Assembly (NCBI GenBank): GCA_003427395.1
Contig: BFEA01000327.1
Location: forward strand, 473,481 to 503,749
Direction of reading: 5' to 3'
Length of the DNA stretch: 30,269 nt
From: Chara braunii
Lineage: Eukaryota > Streptophyta > Charophyceae > Charales > Characeae
The notes under the pieces are model-generated. The model did no database searches and was not told the origin of the DNA. It was given only the letters and a program-made list of their open reading frames with translations. The position numbers and the translations under genes are program-made. Below, piece by piece: positions 18,721-29,783 of this stretch (the stretch's first letter is position 1; each line of letters starts with the position of its first letter).

Positions 18721-19671
18721 GTGTTTCTCTGACAAGGATGACCCGAAAGAAGCGTATGTAGTAACGCAAAACGGTGATATGATTTTTTTTGCCTCAAACC
18801 AATGAAACGGGATTTCCTACCGAGCAGCCCGTTAGGGGCGGAGGCACCCTGTAAGCGACACTCAATGCTTTCGATTTTCGCAATGTGAAAGTGTCATTTC
18901 TGGCTTAAAAAAAGGAAACCGAAGTGGCAAAATCGCCCCCCCCCCCCCTTGAAGACCATAAAAAAGCATCTTCGCTCCCACTTCAATACAGCAGCGTCAA
19001 AGCATTAAAAAAATACAAATCCTATCATTGGAGGGGGCGGGAAAACGACTGCCGCCTCTTGTGGAAATCGCATGGGGCGTCCCTTCGCCACGTGATCAAC
19101 AACACTATCACCCGAAAATGCCACACGTAATTGAAAACGGAGGTCGCGCCGTTGTAAAACTTCGCAGGTGGGTCCTAACCTCTGGAGGTGGTAGTAATTT
19201 TCTTTTTTCTTCAGTTCGAGAGTTCATGAATGGAAATTCGAAACAAACTTTTTGAAAAAAAGTTAAGTTGAAGGATTTCGGCCTCGCGCTGTGTGACCAC
19301 GCGAGGCACCATTTTGGCACTTGCCAGAAAATATGGATCATGTCTTTTGTGATTTGTTGCCGCTATGTAACCAGGCGGGGTGACAGTTCAACAAAATTGG
19401 AATAGTAAACTTCACAGATTTTGTTGTATGACACCGCTGTGTAAGTATGTCAAAATGATGGCAGAATTCTCTGTGGCACCCCAGAATTATGAAAACAAAT
19501 GCCAAAGTTATATGGTAGGTGCCAGAGAGGGCCTCCGTCGTGGACGGAGGCAGCGGGGGTGGACGTGAAATGGACATCCGCAAACAAAAGTGTCCCCCTC
19601 CGAACGCAAGTTGTGCCCCCCGTTAGGGAAAACAATGGAAACATTTCATATTTAGGTAAACGGGAGCGACG
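18721..19671. other. Gene-free DNA with a GC hairpin and a C10 run
   Basis: No credible gene. It holds a run of about ten Cs near 18938-18948 and a clean hairpin at 19281-19307 (GCCTCGCG / CGCGAGGC, 11-base loop). It ends where homology to the head of element A begins. Confidence 0.5.
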
Positions 19672-20001
19672 CGTCGAGCGCATCGGTATTGCGTCACGCA
19701 AGGCGGGACCCTCCCGACCGCGTCATGCAGGAGTTGGTCTGATCCTCGACGCGATACACATGGAGCTTCCGCAAGCCGCTGCGACCGAGTGCGCCAGCCA
19801 TACCTCTGGCGAGCCCCTACGACAGGATAGGACCAACGCGAGGTACAACTTACCTCCACATGCGGAAGCTGTCACCTCCCTTCGGTGGGCGTATCCTCGC
19901 CGAGCTACCCGTCCACAGTACGAAAGTTAATCAGTTGCAATCACAGAGGTGGACCAGCCGAGGGCGTTTCTTATTCGCTGTAGCATAGGGGGTATGAGCG
20001 G

Positions 20002-20531
20002 TTTCACTCCAACAGTAAAATTTCCCAGAATTAAATATTCATTCTATAGTAAAATTACATTCTAAATTTTAAATTTTCATTCCATCTTAAAAAATGTCAT
20101 TCCAATTTTAAAATTTTTCGTCTTACTAAAAAAAATTCCTTCCAAGAATGGGGTATCCCTTCTTATTTGAACTGCATGCCAGAGATGGAATGAAAGTTTG
20201 GATGAGTTCATGAAACATTTTAATTGAGCTGTCATTCTAAGTAAAGATTTTCAGTCATAAATAGGTTAATCCAATCTAAATTAGAAGATGTTTGTTGTAG
20301 TAGAATGAAAGTTTAATTAAAACATTTCATAAACTCGTCCAGACTTTCATTCCATTATGAACATATAGATGTAGTTGGAGGGAAAACTTGTATTTAGACG
20401 AGAACTTATCAAATAAAACTGAAAATTTTAGAATTGGACAAACATTGGAACGATAATTTATAAATATGAAGGATTTTTTTTTTATGGAATGTTTTTTCAA
20501 CTTTCATTTCTCGTGGGAATTTTTCATTCGT
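20002..20531 (+). mobile_element. MITE-like AT-rich insertion (copy 1)
   Basis: Absent from the matching place in element A copy 1 (7361-7380, between CACGCGG and CCTCCGTCGG), so it is a dated insertion with a visible empty site. It is very AT-rich and non-coding. It contains several TCATTCCA/TGGAATGA blocks in opposite orientations, and its ends are roughly inverted (GTAAAATTTCCCA near the left, TGGGAATTTTTCAT near the right). A related copy lies inverted at about 29060-29490. This fits a non-autonomous DNA transposon. I cannot define a target-site duplication. Confidence 0.55.
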
Positions 20532-20759
20532 CCTCTATCGGACCCGCACGTGAACCGACGCACTAGGGGGCTGAATTCCCAAGCGCGACTCGTCATCGGT
20601 CGACTAGGACGCATCCCTGCATACCACACGTTACACCACAACACTCACACACACAGAATGACATAAAAAAACAACAAAACAACCCTCCTAGTCCCTTTTG
20701 TGGTCATCCCATAACCTTCCGACGCGGAAAATCGGATAGGCAACACGCGTGAACCTTAG

Positions 20760-20766
20760 TATAAAA
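20760..20766 (+). promoter_or_regulatory. Conserved TATA box in element A, copy 2
   Basis: TATAAAA in the same CTTAGTATAAAACCGCGCGG context as 7610-7616; the flanks differ but this block is unchanged. Confidence 0.55.
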
Positions 20767-21247
20767 CCGCGCGGACGCAAAGTCTTTCCATATCGACTAG
20801 CAATGCATAAATACGCGAGCAATCGCAATGATGACATACTATGTAGTACCCATAATCGTGTGGTCCTCGCAAATCTCGAGGGTCGCATTCGACACTCAAG
20901 TGTCGGTCGACACGCGCCTTGAGGATTAATCTCTCGACGCTAGACAACTGCCAAGTGCGCTTAAGAAGCACACCCTTTTCTGCACCCTACGGAGAGTGGG
21001 TGGTACACAGGTTCATACCTATGGCGACAATCGTCTCTTATTGCCCTTGGACCAACTCCATCATCCAGGGCATTAAGAGAACTCAAGGGGTTTTACTTTG
21101 ACGGTTGCCATGGACTACAACGTCCAACTGCAAAAACTATAAAAGGTAAAGGATAACAGAGAATCTCTCTTTTCTCTCAAAACATAATTTGTTTAACCCT
21201 TATACATAGTCGTAAAAGGTCGCGCTAACACTCAATGTGTACATATG

Positions 21248-21345
21248 TATATACATATATATATATATATAGGGTTATAAATATGTGACGATCGCTTATC
21301 ACAATCATAGTGAGACTCCTCTCAACCATATATATATATATATGT
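21248..21345. repeat. Two short (TA)n tracts
   Basis: ATATATATATATA runs near 21255-21272 and 21329-21344. They are missing from the matching part of element A copy 1 and are simple expansions. Confidence 0.7.
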
Positions 21346-21944
21346 GATCGCAAACAGTCAATTCCAAAGTCCGAACCACCAAACATATATGTCATTACAT
21401 CACAGATTCAACCAAAAGTTCATGCACTACACTTGGTTAATTTCAACCATTCTCCGCGCTCATTCCCCTTGTTTTAGTCACACAAATCTTAACCTTAGCG
21501 CACCCTTCCAACAATAAAATACTCAATACCTTTGTTAAATGACCATTCAGTAAAGTCCAGGTAAAAACACAACGAAACAAAACAAACCACAGGGCTAAAA
21601 CTTTTAGGTTGAGTGACAAGAATGGATTGGAGTTGAGTCGTAAACCGACAAATCGGCAACCGACATGTTATCAGTGATAGCAGGTGATGATATTTGTGGA
21701 ATCAAGTTGAAACTAGTCAAAATCTTAAATCAGAACGATCAAAAGGGACTAGTACCATAAGACAGGTCAATGTCCTAGCTAAATCATCAGTGTATGGGGA
21801 ATAAATCACCATAGCGCATTCTTACTCAAAATTGTTTGTCAACTAAGTCTAAGTCTACCCATGAGCCAGTGTCCAAAGAAAAGGTAAACCTTTGGCAGAA
21901 TCTCCCCTATTTAGGGTGGATTGCTAGAATTGTCACCTGTTAAA

Positions 21945-22505
21945 CTAAGAAAATTTCGGCAGCACGTTTTCCGTATAAAAAATATTTTTTTATAATTTAT
22001 ATTAGCTTAAATATAAAAACTGAAACAATATCTAACTATGAAAAGTTAAGTTTTGTCTAACTCTCTGAATTAGTAAAAATTTGTGCAGCATCTCCTTTAG
22101 AAAAATAGACTTCCCATATTTATACTAAATCAGATAAAAACTCAAAGTAAAACTTGATTTCAGCCAAGAAAAAATTTAACTAACTCCTTAGTTTTGTATA
22201 AATTTCGGCAGCGCTTCCCGTAGAGAAAGTAGCTTTCCAAAATTTATACAAGGCTAAGTTTAAATCAAGAAATAACTTTGATTTCCCAAAACTCAATTTT
22301 GTATAACTCTCTGATTTAACAAAAAATTTGGCAGCACTCCCTTAAAAAAAATAAGGTTTTCCAAATTTTTACTAAGCCATACATAAAATTTAGACAAGTT
22401 GAACTTTGAAAAGTGAAAATTTGACTAACTCCTTGGTTTTATAAAAATTTCGGCAGCGCTTCCCGCAGAGAAAGTAACTTACCAAGATTTATACAAAACC
22501 AAGTA
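21945..22505 (+). repeat. 122-bp tandem array (element A, copy 2)
   Basis: Five units with cores starting at 21955, 22081, 22204, 22328 and 22449 (spacing 121-126). They alternate TTCGGCAGC and TTGGCAGCACTCCC types in the same order as 8741-9295. Unit number and order are therefore ancestral and have not expanded or contracted since the copies split. Confidence 0.85.
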
Positions 22506-23076
22506 CAATAAATGATCCTAGAAAATGCGAGAATTAACTTAAGTAAAATAAACTTAGCTCATAAAATGCAGGAATTGAAATTAACTCTGATGACTCTAGC
22601 ACGTGACGAACTTCTAAAGCAACTACCTATCAAATTGAAACCTAGACTAAGTGGTAATTTCACTCAGCCATATGCAAGGTCAAACCACAAAGGTAAGTAC
22701 TCTCATCAGCCCAAAGTTAATCTTGTCAAACAATAATTCGTAGTTTTTCAACGAATATCCCTTTATACCCAGCTTACATAAGGCATAAAGTTAAACCACG
22801 CAAACTTATGAAACAATGTCTAGCTCAGCCATTGAGCATATACAAACAGAGGGCACTATAACTTTTATCTTCTTTTGACATATGACTAGGCTGTCCAACC
22901 TAGTCGCCCTGAACTGTTTAGGTGTCTAAGTTATATATAACTGTTTGCACTTAGTCTTTTAAGATAGCATATGACTGAACCGATTATCTTAGTTCGAGGT
23001 TCAGCCTGCCCCTTCTTACCACAAATTCGTTCTTAATTAATATTTTCCTCAGTTTATGATAAACTATAGTTAGACC

Positions 23077-24170
23077 GGGTGGAGAACCGCGAGTTGGCAA
23101 ACCTCCCCTCGGTCTTACATTTCGTGTCATGAGCGTTGCGGCAGAGTCTGAGTTCGTTGAGTGAGGTGATTTTGCTGCAACTCGGAGAACCACTAGATAG
23201 CCAACGGCTGGTTTGACCAGTATTGACCGAGCTACTGCATGTTTTGGCCGCTATTGCGGGACTCTCAGGCGCATGACGATAACAAAACCCTCTCTTGGGA
23301 GTTGAGTTGTCCCTCTTTTGTATCTCGAGCGTTTGAAAACCCTTATCTTCTGCCCTTCTTACTCTGAGTCTAATCTTGTTTAGAGAGGAAGGCGGCACGT
23401 GGGATTGCAACCCGTAGGACCACAACAAAACTCTGTGGGAGTCATCCCTCCAATTGCGGGAACTCTGCCGAAACTTAGAAGAAGTTATAGAGGCAGGGAA
23501 CTGAGAGGTAAATTTTGCTATGGTTGACTGACTATACTGCTTATATCCCAACTTTGACTTTGTGTTTGACTTTCAGGACACAAATCAGACTTAATAAAGG
23601 AATGTTTGTGTAAAGTCAGTTTCAATTTTGTTGTTTGACTGAAAGAAGATGGTGAAAAGGGGGTTGCATCTGGGGAAAGGTCGGAGGACGGTTGTATGAT
23701 TGCATGTGTTTGATTGGGTCAACCAAAGGTTTGGAGGGTCTCCATAAAATTGGAGGGCTCAGTGCTATGTTTATTTTCGATTGCTTGAAGGATTAGACAT
23801 GTTTCCATAAGTTTGGGTGGTCTGGTTGCTCTGACTTGCGAGGATTGTCTGTGGTTGACTTTTTGGGGATCAAGCATTGCCCCATAAGTCTGGGTGGCGT
23901 GGTTGCCTTGCTTATTTTGGGTTTTCCCAGTTTCTTTTGGTTTTGAACGAGGGGGTCTGAGCACTATCCCATAAGTTTGGGTGGTTCAACCTCTTCCTGC
24001 TTTATTATTAAGGGGATAGATCGGGCGGAGGACCGGACATGTTCCGTAAGTTTATGTGGTCTTGGTCCAATGCCACACACATGCTGGAACTAAAATGTTA
24101 TAACTTGACTATATTTTACTACTATTTTACATATGAACAGGCTAGTCAGACACCGTTCCATAAGTTTGGG
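23077..24170 (-). mobile_element. Element A, copy 2: inverted 3' portion
   Basis: The reverse complement is collinear with 9855 to about 11130. It begins with ACCCAAACTTATGGAAC, passes through AGTAGTAAAATATA and AGCAGGAAGAGG, crosses the region hidden by the gap, then TTCCCTGCCTC (rc of 23490-23500), CTACGGGTTGCAATCC and GCGCCTGAGAG/GCCCCGCAAT. It starts in the element exactly where the upright part (19672-23076) stops, so the two pieces make one element with an inverted tail. The 165-residue minus-strand frame at 23054-23551 shares a peptide-like block (RVLL.SYGLQS..PPSSLN) with 10854-11036. This could be a remnant coding exon or simply conserved DNA. Confidence 0.6.
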
Positions 24171-24247
24171 AAAACCATTAACTCTCAACTCCCTCCTTAG
24201 AGAAAGAAGAATATCTCTCACTCCTTTCTCGTCTAAGAAGTCCGAGT

Positions 24248-24415
24248 AAATCCGATTAAGGTGGCTCTTAATATCAACTTTCTTCTGCTTCACCGGATCA
24301 TATGATGTGAAGTCTTATATGGATATGATCTTTGATCGAGCAGTTATCCCAAATGATCCTTGGTTCTTCATAATTGCATTAATGCAATCATATGGAGACT
24401 CATCACAATAAGAAA
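24248..24415 (+). other. Coding-like fragment, unknown product
   Basis: An open stretch without a start codon that ends at TAA about 24415. It codes a peptide with protein-like composition (SYDVKSYMDMIFDRAVIPND, then PWFFIIALMQSYGDSS). It follows the end of element A. It could be a lone exon or a piece of a transposase gene; I do not recognise the family. An antisense frame (24090-24293) is also open and acidic/basic mixed, so the strand is not certain. Confidence 0.2.
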
Positions 24416-24439
24416 TGTTGCACTCTATGTTGCCACTTG

Positions 24440-24657
24440 TACGCACCCTCGTACGAGTACGGATTCGTACGCTTGTACTCGTACGCTACTCATACGTTAG
24501 GGGCCCCGTACAATTTTTTTTTTTTTTTTTTTTAATTTGATATTGTTTTTATTTTTTCTCCTCAAATTTAAATAAGAATCAGAAGATGATGTTCAGCCAA
24601 ATGTTTCTTGTTTTGTGTTGTTGCATCACATAGTTTTTTTTTTCGGATTTTGTTGAT

Positions 24658-24689
<32 letters not shown>

Positions 24690-24800
24690 GGCTTTTTCGT
24701 ACGGGGGTGTACAAGACGTACAGGTTTCCGTACAGATCTCATACAAAAATAACCTGTACGTTTCGTACGGGAAGCCCTCGTACGTATACTCTATGCAACA
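24440..24800. repeat. CGTAC-rich motif cluster around two long T runs
   Basis: At least a dozen GTAC/CGTACG motifs are packed in 24447-24511 and 24698-24790. They flank a T-rich core with T20 (24514-24533) and T29 (24661-24689). The inner edges are inverted (CCCCGTAC at 24504-24511, GTACGGGG at about 24700-24707). The pattern fits a small foldback or MITE-type element, or a cluster of GTAC binding sites (GTAC is, for example, the core of SBP-domain protein sites in green plants). Neither is proven. Confidence 0.5.
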
Positions 24801-24822
24801 TAGGTTGCACTTAACAAAATCC

Positions 24823-24852
24823 CTACACCTGTTACACCTGTTACACCTGTTA
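24823..24852. repeat. Three tandem 10-bp units
   Basis: TACACCTGTT repeated three times with one variant end; a minor direct repeat. Confidence 0.85.
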
Positions 24853-25067
24853 TCAACTTATCATTGTCCATCCCAACAATCATTATGTTGTCATCATAAC
24901 AATGTTCGAAAGCATAAAACAAATTTATCCATTTTCCCCTGTAGATGTCCGTATACGATCAGGGCTATTTCCCTTTTGACTTTAGGTCGTCGCACCCAAA
25001 TTTTGTCCGCACAATTTTTAATTGCAAGTATTTAGAGTTTCCTTTTGTGCGTGTTGGAACCATTCGT

Positions 25068-28000
25068 TTAATCCTCCACTATGCATTTGATTCGAGCATT
25101 GGACAATGATTCGAAGACTTTGTCACATTTCTTCAATGCGGAAACAACAACGATCACAACAATCTTCTCGTGTACATACGGACAGATAAAATTGTACCGA
25201 GGGAATAAGGTGAATACGCTTACATCGTGGACTAACCTATGCCCAAAAACAAACAGAACACCGATTCCGATAAAACTTAGGAAATTCGCCTCATTGTCCA
25301 AACACAACACACAAGCAGGAGTTGAACTGAAACTCTTACTCTTCAAAATATCATTACTTGCTTAACAACATTACTAAAGTTATACGAATAAGTGTTTTTC
25401 AATGTCAAATTTAGTACAATCCATGATCTGTTGAAAGGTCATTAAAACTCACGCCTTCTCCTAAATCTTTTGCAAAAAGAGGTGCCGTTGCGTCTTGTCC
25501 CTGACTTATTTCTTTCCACATATGGAATAAAGATACCAAATTCAATCTATAGCTTTTATGATAGAGGGATGAGAAAGTTTCGTAAATATTTTTTTAATAT
25601 CATCGTTAGCATCCATCATAACACAATCAAAACATTTTGAAACTCTTAAATGAACTCATTTTATTCTTCCTTTCAATCAGTTAATTGACTTCAAATTGAA
25701 ATGAGAGGTCTTATATAAATCTCATAGCAAAAAGTTAATAGTCACGACTACCACCTTACAAACACGGGTTTTTGTCTCAACATATGAGGAAGAGATGGGT
25801 CGTCAACAAAGAATGTTTTTGTGTTTGGGGATTCCATAATATAAGCTTAAATGTATTTTTGAGTGACAAGTATCCCAAGGAACGTTCCTTGCGAGACTTG
25901 AGGATGAACTCCTTGCTATCCATGAAAAAGACAAATCGTACATTTTTTAAGTATAACTTCTCAAATGCTTGGTAGTAGATAGACATACAACAAACAAATG
26001 AGTTGTCAATATTGTGATAAATACGAGCGATCACCATATAACAAAAAAAATGATAACGTCATGGTTAAACCTTAGCTGAGTAACGGAATCAAATAAACAA
26101 ACCTTAACACTTTACGACTACAATTAAAATTTATGAAGCCACTGCGAATACCTTCAGAAATAATGTGCATGCTCACATATGCATAACTAGAAGTGTTATG
26201 GAAGAATACTCACAGAGTTGCAGAGGAAAGATAAGATGTCAATAAGGTCATAAAAACAAAATTTGAGATGATTATTTTCATTATCAATCAGTTCAAGCAG
26301 GGAATTATCACAAAAAACGTAATTTAGATCAAACTGAAGTTGAGGCATCGTTGTAGATAATATTCCCGGAACGACGATTTTTTTTTCACATGACTTATAT
26401 GTAATAAATAATAAATTTACATCAGATACACTGATATTTAAGCATGTCCTTCTAATTATTATTTTTGGCATTTCAACGATCCAAAGTTTTCTAGCACTTA
26501 TATTGAATTTTGGTTTTATAACGTGTCAGTTGTGCAATTGAATTTTGTTTTTTTAACCACTACCAACCCAATAATACTCTGTAAAATAGACTCGGTACGA
26601 TTATTAAAAACAAATCAATAATGTTAAATACCTTAAGAAGAGTAAAATTGTTGTAACGAATAAAGAATAAGCAAGAGGAAAAAAATTGTAAAAGTGAAAT
26701 CAAAATACAATTTTGGAACCTTTTCATTACAGGATCAACGAGTAGGTGTATGCCAACACGTAAGTTACTCTTCATGTGTTTCAACCGAACTTTCGATCCC
26801 TCCACTAGGAGCATAAACATACCAAACATTTTATTAAGCCTACTCCGCTCATTCATGAAGAACCCCCCACTTGTTCATTTAAAACTTGTATACATAAACT
26901 TATCGTTCATACATGTCTCCAACAAATCACAACGGGAGTAGGTTTCACAATACAGTGACTCAACTAATCTGTTGTCTTTTGTTGGTTGAGGAGCATGTTC
27001 AATCAGACAGTAAAGGTAATATTTTTATTTGGTATACCTTTTTCTCTTGCAATGCTTTCTCCTTTTACATACCCGAGTGTTCAACGATGAACTGCAACGA
27101 GAAATAAACGCACATTCAGTGCTACGTAACTCAACCTCTAAGAGGAAGACTAAAGGAATAACCACATATGCATCCGAGCCTTGCCTTTGCAACCATCGCT
27201 TTAATATATGATTCCTACCATTTATATTGGATTTCATTAACCATACATGCTCTCTCCAACGATTTGTAACCCCTCTTTTTGTATATCAAATATAAAAAGT
27301 CTTATGGCAACGCTAATACATAACGATTACTTTAAAAAATATATATATTTTTTCACAGAGTCCAACCAACAATCAACAAACTCTGCATCCCAGCTGACCG
27401 TCCCAACAACAATCAATACTATTAAAAAAAAACCTCGATAAAATTTCTAGATTAGTCGACTTACTACCTTTTATGTTTGTTGCCCTGTGTTTCTTCGGTG
27501 GGTAACGAAGCTGCTCCAAAACTACCCAGCATCTTAGATAGACTATCAACACAATCCTCTTCTTACAACTCAAACCTTGTGGTGTTGATTAGATCATCAT
27601 CATTCTCCTCTTCGGTAGTATCAGTATAGGCAACCCTCGTACAAAACTCTTCCAATTCGTTCATTGCCTTGTCTTTTTTTTGTTATACTTTATATTATCC
27701 TTTATACAAAAAACTTTAAGATCAATCTTGTTATTCCTTCATTAGTTTTTTCTTCGCAGTTGTCAGGTACTACTTCATCTCTTATTTACCGATAGAAGCA
27801 ACAACAACCTTTTTTTCCTTCCCGGACTTTGTAAAATTTCATATTTAGTGGTTTAACTGCAAAAAGAGAGTCAAATATCTGACAGATATGGCCCGCAACT
27901 GATGCAAAGACTTTACTCAGACTACTTGTAGGGCGACTAGAGAAAGAGGTGTCAAAATGATCCCTGCTATACCAGGTTCATTAGTAGCAAGGGGGACAGT

Positions 28001-28725
28001 GATGTTAGCAACAACACGATTTTGGGGACCGGTAGGGAGGGGGGTAGATTGTGGAACTGGAGGGGGAGGAGCTACAACATGTGCAAGAGGAGGAGGCGGG
28101 GCTGGGGAAGGGGGTTGTTGGGGGGTTGTCATGTTTACAAGAGGGTGACATGGTGTAGGAAATAATGCTTGATGAGCAGAAACAAGAGTAATATAAATAT
28201 GGTGATAACGTGGCGAAGAGGATTGCTGGCGCCATGATTGATTTCCAAAAAGGGCAGTGGCAGACAAATCAGTACGAAGATCCTATATGGCTGCTAGCAT
28301 CTTGGCAAACATGGCCTCAAAATTCACTGGGAAGGAATTCGAATTCATCAAGAATAATCCAACATTGAACGGTCCGACCAGAGCATCATACTGAACTTTC
28401 TGCCTGCTTGCAGTTGATTACACTAGTAGACTTTCTTGAAGCACTCCCTAACCCCGTTTCATGTTGTCGCTATTACTAATGTTGGACCACCATCCTTAGT
28501 CTTAAGAGATTCTTCCACCGCTTTCTCTTTCCCGTTTGCATGGTCTCCCTTCAAACCTGCGTCCTCCTCCTTCTTTTCTATCACCGCAATCTGTACAACA
28601 AACAACTTGGTCATTCTTGCCTCCATAGTTGCTTCCTTCTGCTCCTTCAATTTCATTTTTAACTCATTGTACAACAATGAGATGGCTAAAACAATCACTA
28701 CCTTTAGATATATAAAAGTTATCAC
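25068..28725 (-). pseudogene. Relic or intron-rich gene of unknown function (minus strand)
   Basis: Coding-like segments on one strand, in order: 28725-28459 (coiled-coil, Lys/Glu-rich: KLKEQKEATMEARMTKLFVV); 28350-27917 (Pro-rich, one in-frame TAG); 27856-27790 (PLNMKFYKVREGKK, preceded by CTCTCTTTTTGCAG and followed by GTAAATAAG, good splice signals); about 27779-27716 (DEVVPDNCEEKTNEG); 27664-27464 (acidic, MNELEEFCTRVAYTDTTEEE, one TAA at 27563-27565, then EEDCVDSLSKMLGSFGAAS); 27009-26755 (EHAPQPTKDNRLVESLYCE ... MNERSRLNKMFGMFMLL, one TGA); 26471-26214 (ends at a GTGAGTAT donor); 26037-25777; and 25346-25068 (ends IKCIVED then TAA). Protein-like composition with few stops suggests a real gene or a young relic, possibly of a transposon. 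I recognise no domain. The Pro-rich and coiled segments might be gag-like. Exon limits are guesses. Confidence 0.35.
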
Positions 28726-28729
28726 TTGA

Positions 28730-29059
28730 GTAAAATGTTACTGCAAAAAAATTCAAATTTCAAAATGTAATATCGATGTCTGATGCCTTTGTGGGTACAC
28801 TTAAATTGTTATATTATTTATTTGATAGTAGAAGTTTTCTAATATGTATATGTTATAGTCTTCACCATTTATTTATTTTCTCATTGGTTCTCGAGAGGTG
28901 ATATCATCAGAGTTTATGATTTTTTATAGATCATAATACAAAGATGTATATAGACAGTAGGAAAATATCAAAACTTCATAACTAAGACAAAAAAAATGTA
29001 ACATAAGAAATTCCACAAAAAATAAAAAATATAAAAATATAAAAAAAAATTCATAAAAA
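28730..29059. other. AT-rich spacer
   Basis: No gene, repeat or motif seen beyond A/T runs. Confidence 0.5.
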
Positions 29060-29490
29060 AACATACTTCATATTTTAAAACTATCATTCAAAAGTAGAAA
29101 ATTTTCCTCCAATAATAAAATTTACATTTTTATTTGACAAGTTTAGGTTTAAAAATGAGTTTTTCCTACCAAGTACATATATTTCTTGAAGGTGGTTTAA
29201 ATGCTTTTAGAAGTTTATGACGTAACTTAATGATATTTTCATTCTATTACAAGAAATATCATCAAATTTAGATTAGATTAACATTTTTTAAATTATAACT
29301 TATTAAAATAGAACAGTATTCCAATTAAAATATTCATGAACTCATACCCTATTCTTGAAATGAAAGTTTCCAAGTACAACATAAAATTTTCGAAGTGCAA
29401 CGATATTTTATAAGATGGAATGATAATTTTAATCTTATAATGAATTTTCATTATGATTTTTTTCCAATTCTATAAAATTTTATTTGTGAA
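29060..29490 (-). mobile_element. MITE-like element, second family copy (inverted)
   Basis: The reverse complement matches 20060-20360 in order: AAGAATAGGGTATGAG (compare AAGAATGGGGTATCC), GTTCATGAA-ATTTTAATTG, GTTAATCTAATCTAAATTTG (compare GTTAATCCAATCTAAATTAG), then GTAATAGAATGAAA. It is diverged, so old. The ends are not sharply defined. Confidence 0.5.
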
Positions 29491-29783
29491 AAGGTTGTGG
29501 GCGTGTGGTTGTCCCACATCCATACCATCATATTGTGATATTGAAGCCCTATTAAACCACCACTCCCCCCATCGGCCTAAATTCAGGGGGACCGGTAACA
29601 TAGGTTAAAGAGTGTTACTGGTAGCACAGTTGGGAGAACCAGGGGAATGACAAAAATAAAAAATGCACTGAATTGCCGTTGCGATTTATCTCAAGACCTA
29701 AAAAAGAGAAAAAAGGTTAACAACATGTTTTTTTTTTTTCATGATGCCTAAAGAGGTGAATTCAGGATGCCTATAAAGCTCTA
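29491..29783. other. Gene-free spacer
   Basis: A T11 run lies near 29727-29739; nothing else is recognised before the tandem array. Confidence 0.5.

Larger units (their letters stand above)
19672..23076 (+). mobile_element. Element A, copy 2 (head and middle)
   Basis: Collinear with 7029-9862: the same CG-rich head, TATA box, complementary blocks, 122-bp array and ACTTATGG-type motifs. It differs by many substitutions and by one insertion of about 530 bp at 20002-20531. Collinearity stops abruptly at 23076, within the motif AGACC|ACC. The next part of the element follows in inverted orientation (23077-24170). No protein frame is conserved between the copies. Confidence 0.65.

Noticed and set aside
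20440-20455. Another U6 match (ATTGGAACGATA) in the MITE-like insertion
   Set aside because: Only 12 bases, followed by unrelated AT-rich sequence; expected by chance given the number of windows compared.
1-23076. A single 12.7-kb tandem duplication (LTR copies and element A copies have nearly equal spacing)
   Set aside because: The LTR copies differ by a few percent but the element A copies by around a fifth, and the DNA between them is unrelated. The equal spacing is coincidence.
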